Below are positions 16,895-24,926 of a stretch of DNA of 64,000 nucleotides, piece after piece (the stretch's first letter is position 1; every line of letters begins with the position of its first letter). The position numbers and the translations under genes were made by a program. The notes under the pieces are model-generated. The model was given only the letters and a program-made list of their open reading frames with translations. It was not told the DNA's origin and did not search any database. The DNA is taken from the NCBI GenBank assembly GCA_963802275.1, contig CAWDIB010000005.1:62001-126000 (forward strand), written 5' to 3'. Source of the stretch: CAZMZW01 sp963802275. Its GTDB lineage: Bacteria > Chloroflexota > Anaerolineae > Anaerolineales > Anaerolineaceae.

Positions 16895-16900
16895 TATAAT
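16895..16900 (+). promoter_or_regulatory. extended -10 box before small membrane gene
   Basis: TGC followed by TATAAT lies 31 bases before the ATG at 16932. The rest of the gap 16729-16931 shows nothing else that I can name. Confidence 0.45.
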
Positions 16901-16931
16901 ATACGAAATCAAGCCTAACCAGGAGGCAAAT

Positions 16932-17129
16932 ATGGTACAAGCTTTGTTGCTGCGCATATTAGTAATATTAATTCTAATGATTATTACAGCTGTGGTTGGG
17001 GTAAAACACAATAAAAAATTAAAACCCTGGGGAGACCTCTGGGGCATAGCCTATATTATTGGGACGGTCCTTACAATCCTGTCCATTCCATGGCTCATTT
17101 TCTTTTTTATGAACACTGCTGGTTATTAA
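16932..17129 (+). CDS. small two-helix membrane protein, unknown
   Basis: The 65-residue protein has two hydrophobic segments (about 5-24 and 37-60) joined by a basic loop (KHNKKLKPWGD). An AGGAGG ribosome-binding site and an extended -10 box support expression. I do not recognise the family. It lies in an AT-rich stretch after the tRNA-like remnant, with base composition unlike the flanking housekeeping genes. Confidence 0.65.
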   Translation: MVQALLLRILVILILMIITAVVGVKHNKKLKPWGDLWGIAYIIGTVLTILSIPWLIFFFMNTAGY

Positions 17130-17316
17130 CCAAGAACCCGAACACCACCTCAGCGATTGAATGTGTGCCTGACTTCGTATCAGAGAATGCAGGTTTGATT
17201 CCCGTCATGGGCATTATCATTTTAGGTGAAGATGGTTGTCTAATCCTTCCCGGTTACGCATTTCACTGCAACAAATGCAAAGTAAAATATGCAACAAGAA
17301 ACCAATGGTGAGGCAA

Positions 17317-17544
17317 ATGACAAAGAATAAATCGCTCAACCACATCCCAAAATCACACACGATCACAAAAAACGCAGCAGAGGAAATATTTCACATTGTT
17401 TATCCCGGAAGCGATAAGGATTTCAAAAAAAACAAGACGAGAGAAATTGAGCAATGGCTGGTGGAAGGTTCTTTCTTTGGAAATGAAAATCCGGCAGAGC
17501 TGGCCAAGGCATGGCAGGAGTATTGCAAAGATTCAGATTATTAG
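17317..17544 (+). CDS. small hypothetical protein
   Basis: With the ATG at 17317 the product has 75 residues. It is basic at the start and then predicted helical (AAEEIFHIVYPGSDKDF, REIEQWLVEGSFFG, PAELAKAWQEYCKD). A GAGG sequence sits just before the start; a start four codons earlier at 17305 is also possible. No known domain is seen. It is AT-rich like its neighbours. Confidence 0.55.
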   Translation: MTKNKSLNHIPKSHTITKNAAEEIFHIVYPGSDKDFKKNKTREIEQWLVEGSFFGNENPAELAKAWQEYCKDSDY

Positions 17545-17660
17545 TAATTAATTTGGATATATAGTATTTCTTGTGAGTCGCCTTCACTGGTGCAAATCGA
17601 GTGCTATTGTGGCTGTAACGCATGGACTCCATGCACAGTGTAGATGCTTTTGATGATCGA

Positions 17661-18392
17661 TTAAATGTGACGATAATCCCGCAGGTATTCATCCACCGAA
17701 CGGTTCATCTCCCTGGCAAAATCTGAATTGTATTTGCGGGTGCAGAAAGCCTGCAGCCAGGCTTCATAGGGCTGATCGCCAATATTCTTTGCGAACATTT
17801 TTCTCAGTTTCGGCCCATCCATGCGCTGATACGTGTTTTCATGGACGATGTATTGCAGATCACAACGAGGAGGTTTTGGCCTTTGCTGCTGCTGTTCGGT
17901 CGGATAACCGAATACCAGCATGGCCGCCGGAAAGACATAAGCGGGCAGGTTCAATAATTGCCGGTGTTGTTCGCATTGTTCCATGACATCCCCGATGTAG
18001 CAGGAACCGATGCCAAAGCTCCAGGCAGCGGTGACGGCGTTCTGCGCGGCAATGACGGCATCCTCCACCGCCAGCAGGAAATCACCGCTGCCGGGCAGGC
18101 GCGGCTGGCAGCCGCCCTCGATAAAGGCATCAAACCACTTTTGGACGTCGGCGCAGAAGATCAACACCATGGGCGCTTTGGCGATGAAGGGCTGGTTGTC
18201 ACAGGTGATGGCCAGGCGGTCCTTGATGTTCTGGTCGGTGATATCCAGGATGGTATAGAGCTGCTGATTGCCGGCGGTCGGGGCGGCCATGGCGGCCAAG
18301 AGGATTTGTTGTTTGATCTCCGCGGGGATGGGTTTGTCTTCATATGCGCGCACCGATTTACGACTATGTAAATTCTCGATGATGGGATTCAA
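17661..18392 (-). CDS. nitroreductase family protein
   Basis: The 243-residue protein is an FMN-dependent nitroreductase-fold enzyme. Markers are NLHSRKSVRAYEDKPIPAE near the N-terminus (FMN phosphate binding), AAMAAPTAGNQQ, and FGIGSCYIGDVMEQ with AMLVFGYPTE toward the C-terminus. The substrate is unknown. An ATG-started frame reaches 18479, but a strong GGAGGAG site lies six bases before a TTG at 18390-18392, and protein similarity also begins there, so I choose the TTG start. It stands alone, with AT-rich gaps on both sides. Confidence 0.85.
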   Translation of the reverse strand: MNPIIENLHSRKSVRAYEDKPIPAEIKQQILLAAMAAPTAGNQQLYTILDITDQNIKDRLAITCDNQPFIAKAPMVLIFCADVQKWFDAFIEGGCQPRLPGSGDFLLAVEDAVIAAQNAVTAAWSFGIGSCYIGDVMEQCEQHRQLLNLPAYVFPAAMLVFGYPTEQQQQRPKPPRCDLQYIVHENTYQRMDGPKLRKMFAKNIGDQPYEAWLQAFCTRKYNSDFAREMNRSVDEYLRDYRHI

Positions 18393-18904
18393 GGGATTCT
18401 CCTCCAATAATTTAAATGGGTTGAATTTTAACAGCACGCAACAGCTTTTCTCAACAAATCTTAATAATAATTGATACAAATCTCAATTCAGCTCCGGAAA
18501 TTGCAGAATATTTGCGATCAATGCAGTATGGGTTGGAACCAGATTACTAAAGCCCTTATAGTGAAAAAATTGAATTCCATTGAGTGATTGACGCGAATGG
18601 CGCCTTTTCCCACTTAATACTGTTCAATTTTCAAATATAACCATCGAATTAGTTGTGGGATTTTATCTGAGAGCTTCTTTACTTTATTAAATGGAATGAA
18701 CTAATTATGAATCGTGCATTCGTAGAGGTCTAACATTACCGGTTTGATTGCGGTTGCTTGGTATAGTTATGATGTTCCCCGCCAAATACAACTGCTTATA
18801 AAAAAATTATATAATCAAAAATCCCATTATTGCCATATGCCTGACATTATTCGCATATGAATCTTCTTGGAGAAATTGGCAGGGTGCGTGCTATGTCGGG
18901 TGGT
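18393..18904. other. AT-rich gap without recognisable gene
   Basis: About 510 bases between two minus-strand genes. I see no open frame with a ribosome-binding site, no RNA gene and no strong hairpin. A TATAAT near 18810 leads to no gene. The composition is like that of the neighbouring membrane-protein gene. Confidence 0.5.
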
Positions 18905-19582
18905 TTATTTTTCAGTTTTTCGTCTATTATTATTAATCATTACATTTGTAACCAAACCGCCAATCAGGCTAGCAATAACACCACCCATTGCATGCCATAA
19001 TATATCATTATCATCATGATAAGAACAAGTTCGACCCAAAAATTCACATCCAGTATTGATCCCAATAAACCAACCGGCTGCCCATCCTAATGGAATAAAA
19101 ACCACACCAGGGTCTGATGAAATTATTTTTTCGCGAACCAGTACAAATGCAGTAATTAGACCTCCAATCAAGCCAAAAATCGCAAATTGAGCTGCATCAG
19201 CCCAACTAACTATTATCTGTCCGCCATAATTTGTAACAATACCCCGAAGGACTACTCTTGCAATCCATCCATGAATTCCCCCAGCGAACAACCAACCCAA
19301 ACCGATTGATAAAACGCTTTTCCATTTTTCTAAAAGATTATTTGAAAAGTATACAGCCCCAGTAATTGTTCCTCCAATTAAACCTGTAATACCCCAACCT
19401 ATTGAAGAAAATAAAAATTGGTGATTAGTATCACGTAAACTAAAGATACCATAGTACAAACCTCCTCTCCAAACGGCTATTCTGCTGCCGACGACCCAGG
19501 CGATTGCCCATGCTAATATAATCCATATTAGCGAATACATCGGTACAGATTGGGCTTGGTTTTCCGAATGTTGTTTTTGCAT
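18905..19582 (-). CDS. polytopic membrane protein, unknown
   Basis: The 225-residue protein has six or so hydrophobic, Gly-rich segments (GWGITGLIGGTITGAVYF, FAIFGLIGGLITAFVLV, GGVIASLIGGLVTNVMI) and a polar N-terminus. The repeated GxxGG pattern hints at internal repeats of a two-helix unit. AAGGAG precedes the ATG. I do not recognise the family and assign no function. The gene is AT-rich and isolated, which fits with acquisition by transfer, though this is only inference. Confidence 0.7.
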   Translation of the reverse strand: MQKQHSENQAQSVPMYSLIWIILAWAIAWVVGSRIAVWRGGLYYGIFSLRDTNHQFLFSSIGWGITGLIGGTITGAVYFSNNLLEKWKSVLSIGLGWLFAGGIHGWIARVVLRGIVTNYGGQIIVSWADAAQFAIFGLIGGLITAFVLVREKIISSDPGVVFIPLGWAAGWFIGINTGCEFLGRTCSYHDDNDILWHAMGGVIASLIGGLVTNVMINNNRRKTEK

Positions 19583-19971
19583 AATAGTCTCCTTATTTGA
19601 TTATAGATGGGCATTTATTCGCATTCCCTATCAGTGAGGAAATTGACAAACCTTTAGAACTATTGCCTAATTTATGAAATGATAGATTGTTTACTGCTTG
19701 TAGAAGATTCGACCAAAGTAGTAAAGGTTTAGGGTTTTATGTGGCATCAGATTATTTCTAGATAATACATTTCAAATTATATATATTTTTATCAATTTGT
19801 GGTATTGATTCTTTCTAATCCTGTGATACCTTTGAATATTCCCAAGGCCTATCGCCCCGATTATCTAAAGGAAATCATACTCATCGGCAATTTATATGGG
19901 AGTAATTATTTCAAAATAATGAATTTGATACTTTCCTGTGCAATTCGCAAGCAAAACCCCTGGCCGAAATT
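19583..19971. other. AT-rich gap without recognisable gene
   Basis: About 390 bases. A TTGACA occurs near 19643 on the plus strand but no gene follows it. A plus-strand open frame from 19799 overlaps the end of ppgK and lacks a ribosome-binding site, so I do not count it. Confidence 0.5.
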
Positions 19972-20721
19972 TTACTTGGTGGTCACAACCGCACCTGCAT
20001 GCAATGCAGCGCCAATGGTGCCGGCCGTATTTTGAAATTGGGCAACTCTTAAATCTGCCCTGGTTTTTAATAACCCGGAAAATTCTTCGTAGCATTTGCT
20101 GACCCCGCCACCGATGATGATGACATCGGGGTTAAGTAATTTTTCCATCTCATCCAGGAATCCCTGGAAGCGCCGGGACCATTTTTTCCAGGAGAGGTCC
20201 TTTGCCCGGCGGACGTAATCCGATACCCGTTTTTCGGCATCCGTGCCGTTGAGCAGCAGGTGGCCAAATTCCGTATTGGGCAGCAGCTGGCCATGGCTGA
20301 AGACGGCCGTGCCAATGCCCGTGCCAACCGTCAGCAGCAACACAACTTTGTCGGCAGAGTCCCTGCCCGCCCCAAAGGTCATTTCCGCCAGGCCGGCCGC
20401 ATCGGCGTCATTGATGACGCGGGTGCTGCAACCAGTTTGGTTCTCAATGAATTGCGCCACATCCATGCCGACCCACTTTTTGCTGATATTGGCGGCGTTC
20501 AGGGCGATCCCATCGCGGATGACGGCCGGAAAGCCGAGGCCGATGCGTCCCGACCAGTTGTGCTGCATGACCAACTGGCGGATGAGTTTGGCAACGTCAT
20601 CCGGTCGCGCTTTGTGCGGCGTGCGCACGCGCACCCTTTCTGAATGCAGCTGCCCGCTGGCGCAGTCCACCAGGGCGCTTTTAATGCCCGTACCGCCGAA
20701 ATCAATGCCGAGTACGATCAT
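19972..20721 (-). CDS. ppgK: polyphosphate glucokinase (ROK family)
   Basis: The 249-residue enzyme phosphorylates glucose with inorganic polyphosphate (and often ATP). It has the ROK phosphate motif GIDFGGTGIKSALVD, the sugar-binding VINDADAAGLAEM, the loop LLTVGTGIGTAVF, and NTEFGHLLLNG, equivalent to the NTELGH motif of PpgK. The C-terminal IIIGGGVSKCYEEF also matches. It is the last gene of ruvX-mltG-ppgK and overlaps the mltG stop by four bases. Confidence 0.92.
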   Translation of the reverse strand: MIVLGIDFGGTGIKSALVDCASGQLHSERVRVRTPHKARPDDVAKLIRQLVMQHNWSGRIGLGFPAVIRDGIALNAANISKKWVGMDVAQFIENQTGCSTRVINDADAAGLAEMTFGAGRDSADKVVLLLTVGTGIGTAVFSHGQLLPNTEFGHLLLNGTDAEKRVSDYVRRAKDLSWKKWSRRFQGFLDEMEKLLNPDVIIIGGGVSKCYEEFSGLLKTRADLRVAQFQNTAGTIGAALHAGAVVTTK

Positions 20722-21851
20722 GGCTGCGTGGGTTGCGGGCAGAGATGGTCCAGATGTTCCTCATAGGTTTTAAAGAATTGATGAACGCCGCTGCCATCGC
20801 ATTTGGCCTGGAAGAACAAGTAATCTGAGGCAGCCGGGTATGCGGAGGCCTTCAGGCTTTCCAAGCCGGGATTACAGATGGCGGCCGGGGGCAAACCGAC
20901 CTTTTTATAGGTATTCAAAGGGGAAGCCGAATCAAAATCCCGGCTGGTGAGCGGAACCTTCCACCAGCCGCCCTCTTTTGTCCCGACCGCATACTGGACG
21001 GTGGCATCACTATCCAATTTCTTGTCCGCCTTCAAGCGATTAATAAATACGGATGCGATCATGGGCGCTTCCCGGGGAAGCACCATTTCCCGTTGGACGA
21101 TGGAAGCCATGATGACACCCTGGGCGGGTGTCAAATTATTCTTCTGCCACCCGCTGATTAGGTCGGATGTAATGGCAGTATCAAACTTCAATAAAAATGT
21201 CTGCAGGAATTCATCCAGGTTTGTCGACCGCTTAAATTGATACTCGCCGGGAAAAAGAAATCCTTCCAGGTTTTTCAGCGCCTTCCACTTTTCCGGCAAA
21301 ACGGCTGCAGGGGGAGCTTTTACTGTATCCAGAAAATCATTTGGGTCAATATCCAGCCCGGAGGTGGGCAGCAGGGCGGCAATCTCCTCCGCGCGCATAC
21401 CGGGCAAAATGACAAAGCTGACCTCATACGGGGTGAGGTCACAGATCTGTTCAGCGATCTGAAGCGCATTCAGCGCAACAGTGAATGAATAATCTCCCGC
21501 GATTATGCGGGCATCCAAGCCCCTGTATTTCAGCAGGATGAGGAATGATTCGGTGTTCTTAATCAAGCCCAGCTCTTTTAAATGCTGCGCCACCTGGTCG
21601 GCTGTCTGACCCCTCTTGATAGTGAATGGAATGCTCTGCCCGGCTATATTTCTCATAGTTAGCAATTCCTCCTGGTTGAACAATACCCGCGCAGAATAGA
21701 TCAGACGTTGGGCAAAGTCCAGCCGCGGGTCCGGCGGTCCGAACAAACCCTCGGCCTGGGCGGGAATATAACGTGCCAGCAAAACCAGGGAGGTGATGAA
21801 GAATACGATCACCAGCAACAGGCTCAAAGCCAGAAATGCTTTGTATTTCAT
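20718..21851 (-). CDS. mltG: endolytic murein transglycosylase MltG
   Basis: The 377-residue protein has one N-terminal membrane helix (about 4-28), then a LysM-like/YceG domain. The catalytic region reads MASIVQREMVLPREAPMIAS, then VFINRLKADKKLDSDATVQY and YKKVGLPPAAICNPG, all typical of MltG. The enzyme cleaves nascent glycan strands and sets their length during peptidoglycan synthesis. The ATG directly follows the ruvX stop codon, so translation is probably coupled. Confidence 0.94.
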   Translation of the reverse strand: MKYKAFLALSLLLVIVFFITSLVLLARYIPAQAEGLFGPPDPRLDFAQRLIYSARVLFNQEELLTMRNIAGQSIPFTIKRGQTADQVAQHLKELGLIKNTESFLILLKYRGLDARIIAGDYSFTVALNALQIAEQICDLTPYEVSFVILPGMRAEEIAALLPTSGLDIDPNDFLDTVKAPPAAVLPEKWKALKNLEGFLFPGEYQFKRSTNLDEFLQTFLLKFDTAITSDLISGWQKNNLTPAQGVIMASIVQREMVLPREAPMIASVFINRLKADKKLDSDATVQYAVGTKEGGWWKVPLTSRDFDSASPLNTYKKVGLPPAAICNPGLESLKASAYPAASDYLFFQAKCDGSGVHQFFKTYEEHLDHLCPQPTQP

Positions 21852-22292
21852 TTATTCAATTTCCTCGTTTCCATGACTCTCAAGGTAAGATTGCAGCAAC
21901 AGGGCAGCCGCCATGTCATCCTGATGACCTCGGCGCTTCTTTTTTGGTACGCCCAACCCGAGCAAGACCTCCTGTGCCAAGTTGGTGGTATGCTCCTCGT
22001 TCCAGAAATGGATCGGCAAGTCGGTGTAATTCTTAATCTCCTGCGCAAGCCGTTCGGCACTCCAGCCACTGGGCGAGGGCTGACCGTCTTCGTCGGTGGA
22101 CAATCCGATGATGATCTCACCGACCTCCTTTTCCTTCGCCAGGTCAGCAATCCCGCGCGCATCCACCTGGCGGGAGACATGCGCAAGAATGGCAAATGGT
22201 TTGGGAAACCTGCCGCTGGGGTCCGTGAGGGCGATCCCAATGCGCTTGCTGCCCGGGTCGATGCCCATCAGTCGTTTTTGTGTGGTGTGCAT
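21852..22292 (-). CDS. ruvX: putative pre-16S rRNA nuclease / RuvX (YqgF)
   Basis: The 146-residue protein has the RNase-H-like fold of YqgF: MGIDPGSKRIGIALTDPSG, then GEIIIGLSTDEDGQPSPS, and the C-terminal KKRRGHQDDMAAALLLQSYL with paired Asp. It is linked to 16S rRNA 5'-end maturation and, in some bacteria, Holliday-junction cleavage. The ATG is only nine bases from a TATAAT on the same strand, so the mRNA is probably leaderless. It heads ruvX-mltG-ppgK. Confidence 0.92.
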   Translation of the reverse strand: MHTTQKRLMGIDPGSKRIGIALTDPSGRFPKPFAILAHVSRQVDARGIADLAKEKEVGEIIIGLSTDEDGQPSPSGWSAERLAQEIKNYTDLPIHFWNEEHTTNLAQEVLLGLGVPKKKRRGHQDDMAAALLLQSYLESHGNEEIE

Positions 22293-22301
22293 GCTGGATT
22301 A

Positions 22302-22307
22302 ATTATA
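22302..22307 (-). promoter_or_regulatory. -10 box of leaderless ruvX operon
   Basis: On the minus strand TATAAT is followed by nine bases and the ruvX ATG, with no Shine-Dalgarno sequence between. Transcription would start at or next to the start codon. Confidence 0.55.
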
Positions 22308-22460
22308 TAGGCATGATCTATAGGTTTGTTTAAATCCGTTTGCACCATCTTTCATCATAAACCGGTGAAACATAAGAGATGAAATCAATCAATTTCGTTT
22401 ATTTTCGCCCTATCTAAAATTATTAACATAAATCAGATAAGGCAAACTCAAAAATGCCCA

Positions 22461-22466
22461 TATAAT
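22461..22466 (+). promoter_or_regulatory. putative -10 box of lipoprotein-msrPQ-add-recJ run
   Basis: TATAAT lies 29 bases before the ATG at 22496, leaving room for the AAAGGAAA ribosome-binding site. No clear -35 is visible. Confidence 0.4.
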
Positions 22467-22495
22467 AAATAATCAGATTGCAAAGGAAACCAGTG

Positions 22496-23332
22496 ATGAA
22501 GAAACTCATAGTTGGTCTCTTATTGGTGCTCATAATAACTTCCTGCAATATCCCCCGTCCAGGACAAATGAGTTTCGAGCAAGTGGTCGCGACGGAAGTG
22601 GTGGTTGCCAGTACTGCAACGGCCTTCCAGGAATATGTTGAAGGCACAATCGCATCAACCAAACCCACCCCTTCTCAATCGGTGACAACCACGCCGGTGC
22701 AGGTCACGCCATCGGTCACCCCAACCGCCATCAATTTCAACGAAAAGCTGGGCATGCCAGGCTGGAAGGATGAATTGAACAGCGGCGCTGGCTGGAGCTT
22801 ATCCAAGCCGAATACCGAAATGCCGAATGTGCTCATCCAGGTGGCGAACGGCGCCCTTTCCATGAGCCGCTCCGTCCCCTACGGCGGCAAGAACTGGTGG
22901 CTGAATTACCAGCAGATCAAGGACTTCTACCTGCAGGCAAAATTCAAGACCCAGCTTTGCAACAGCGATGATCAATACGGGCTGGTCTTCCGCGCTCCTA
23001 ATTACGTTTCAGGCCTGGGCTACTATTTCACCATCACCTGTGACGGCCATTTCAATTTAATGCGCTGGGATGGGAGCGGTGCGGCCAACCTGTTCACCTG
23101 GGAAAAAGCGGATGCCATCCAGGCCGGCTCCAATCAGACCAACCTGTTGGGCATCTGGGTCAAGCAAAATGTGATCCGCTTGTATGCCAATGGGGTGCTG
23201 CTCAAGGAGATCACTGATTATTCCCTCACCAACAAAGGCCATTTCGGCTTGTTCATTGACTCGCGGCAGACGCCCGGTTTTTCAATTGAATTGGATGAGA
23301 TCGCTTATTGGGAGAACCCAAATGACCTCTAA
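22496..23332 (+). CDS. lipoprotein with lectin-like (LamG/DUF1080-type) domain
   Basis: The 278-residue protein starts with a lipoprotein signal (MKKLIVGLLLVLIITSC, lipid-modified Cys17). A Thr/Pro/Val-rich linker (about 40-85) follows, then a beta-rich domain (about 95-278) with YGLVFRAPNYVSGLGYYFTI and NVIRLYANGVLLKEITD, a pattern of concanavalin-like DUF1080/LamG folds that bind sugars. The start is placed at the second ATG, which has AAAGGAAA before it. Its stop overlaps msrP by 11 bases. It is probably anchored on the outer face of the membrane; the ligand is unknown. Confidence 0.78.
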   Translation: MKKLIVGLLLVLIITSCNIPRPGQMSFEQVVATEVVVASTATAFQEYVEGTIASTKPTPSQSVTTTPVQVTPSVTPTAINFNEKLGMPGWKDELNSGAGWSLSKPNTEMPNVLIQVANGALSMSRSVPYGGKNWWLNYQQIKDFYLQAKFKTQLCNSDDQYGLVFRAPNYVSGLGYYFTITCDGHFNLMRWDGSGAANLFTWEKADAIQAGSNQTNLLGIWVKQNVIRLYANGVLLKEITDYSLTNKGHFGLFIDSRQTPGFSIELDEIAYWENPNDL

Positions 23333-24279
23333 CAAAAAGTCATCGACAAAGATAAAAACAGCAGAAGACCTGGAAATCACCCCGGAAGAACTGTATCTTT
23401 CCAGGCGGAAATTCATGCGTAACAGCGCCGTGCTGGGTGCCGGGGCAATGTTGGTGGCTGGGTGCGCGCCAGATTCGACGAGTGGTCCAAGTGGAATTGC
23501 CGCCACCAGCACACCCGTTGTCGATGACAAGGTCAACTCCTTCGAGGAGATCAGCGGGTATACCAATTTTTACGAATTCTCCGAAGACAAATCCGGCCCA
23601 ACCCAGCTGGCCAATAGATTTCAAAAGCTCGCCGTGGACCGTGCGCGTGGATGGACTGGTGAGCAAACCAGCCAATTTTTCGATGGATGAAATCAAGACC
23701 AAATTTCCTTCCGAGGAACGCATCTACCGCATGCGCTGCGTGGAGGGCTGGTCAATGGTCATCCCCTGGCTGGGTTTTCCACTGCAAAAGCTGCTCAATG
23801 AGGTGCAACCGACAGACCAGGCGAAATATGTGCGCTTTGTGACCCTGCTGGACCCTGCCCAATTTCCGGGCCAGAACAAACCCTCTTATCCCTGGCCGTA
23901 TGTGGAGGGGCTGCGGTTGGATGAAGCCATGCATGACCTGACCATCCTGTCGACTGGTTTATATGGAAAGGACCTGCCGCCCCAGAACGGCAGCCCCATC
24001 CGCCTGGTGGTGCCATGGAAGTATGGTTTCAAGTCAATTAAATCCATTGTGCACATCGAGCTGGTCGCGGAACAACCGCAGTCTTTATGGATGCAGTTGT
24101 ATCCGGAAGCCTACGGCTTTTATGCCAATGTCAATCCGGATGTATCCCATCCGCGCTGGTCCCAGGCAAACGAGATGCGCATCGGGGATAACCGGCGAAG
24201 GAAAACTTTGATGTTCAACGGATATGAAGAGCAGGTTGCGCATCTCTACAAGGGCATGGACCTCACGATCAATTACTGA
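23322..24279 (+). CDS. msrP: methionine sulfoxide reductase catalytic subunit MsrP, frameshifted
   Basis: MsrP (YedY) is a periplasmic-side molybdopterin enzyme that repairs oxidised methionine in exported proteins. The N-terminal part has a Tat signal with lipobox (SRRKFMRNSAVLGAGAMLVA then Gly-Cys) and GYTNFYEFSEDK. The rest, in another frame, holds YRMRCVEGWSMVIPWLGFPL with the Mo-binding Cys, PWPYVEGLRLDEAMHDL, LVVPWKYGFKSIKSI and RWSQANEMRIG. The two halves join if one A is removed from the run AAAA at 23623-23626 (giving RFQSSPWTVRVDG). So there is a single one-base insertion: a homopolymer error or a recent mutation. The end overlaps msrQ. Confidence 0.85.
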
Positions 24280-24926
24280 TGAAATTTCGCCTGACCGTCA
24301 TTCAAATATTAAATCACCTTGCTTGTGCCATTCCGCTCATCATTATTGTGGTTGGCACTCTCACCGATCAACTGACGGCCAATCCCATCCGTGAAGCCAC
24401 CCTGCGTATCGGACGCACCTCCCTGACCTTTTTACTGCTTTCCTTCTCCTGCCGGCCAATAAGAAACATCCTTGATATGGATGCTTTTTTATTGATCCGA
24501 AAAGACCTCGGGTTGTATGGCGCTTTGTATGCCCTGCTCCACTTCTTGAACTTCATCGGGCGCGACTACCAGTTCACCTGGGCTGATATTTATCCATTGA
24601 TCACCAATCAAACCTTTTTACAGGTTGGCCTGGCGGCATTGGGAATTCTGATTGTTCTGTTGCTTTCTTCCACTTCTTACTTCCAAAGAAGATTTCCCGG
24701 TTTTTGGAAAAAATTCCGTTTTCTTTCTTATACAGCTTTTGGCATTGCCCTTTTCCATTATTACCTGGCGATCAAAGGGGATAAAACTTCCGTATTGATC
24801 AATTTTCTTATTTTTCTGATTCTGGTACTCATCCGCCTGAAACCTTTTCGGAATATTCAATTTCATCTGCCCTTCATGCACAGGTTGAATTCAATCCTCA
24901 AACACCCTCTTTCGCCGCATGCCTGA
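24279..24926 (+). CDS. msrQ: MsrQ, heme-binding membrane partner of MsrP
   Basis: The 215-residue protein has about six membrane helices and belongs to the YedZ/ferric-reductase-like group. Candidate heme His residues are in LNHLACAIPL, YALLHFLNFIG and GIALFHYYLAIKG. MsrQ passes electrons from the quinone pool or flavin to MsrP. Its ATG overlaps the msrP stop (TGATG) and its end overlaps the next gene by eight bases, so it is embedded in the operon. Confidence 0.85.
   Translation: MKFRLTVIQILNHLACAIPLIIIVVGTLTDQLTANPIREATLRIGRTSLTFLLLSFSCRPIRNILDMDAFLLIRKDLGLYGALYALLHFLNFIGRDYQFTWADIYPLITNQTFLQVGLAALGILIVLLLSSTSYFQRRFPGFWKKFRFLSYTAFGIALFHYYLAIKGDKTSVLINFLIFLILVLIRLKPFRNIQFHLPFMHRLNSILKHPLSPHA

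Noticed and set aside
17090..17311. Plus-strand open frame of 73 codons ending just before the gene at 17317
   Set aside because: It overlaps the previous gene by 40 bases and has no ribosome-binding site. The CNKC pair near its end is not enough to call it a gene.
19643..19672. TTGACA on the plus strand in the gap before ppgK
   Set aside because: No good -10 box at the right spacing and no gene downstream on that strand.
23560..23700. Programmed ribosomal frameshift in msrP
   Set aside because: The site is a plain A run without a classic slippery heptamer or a stimulating hairpin, and similar breaks occur in several unrelated genes, so an indel error is simpler.
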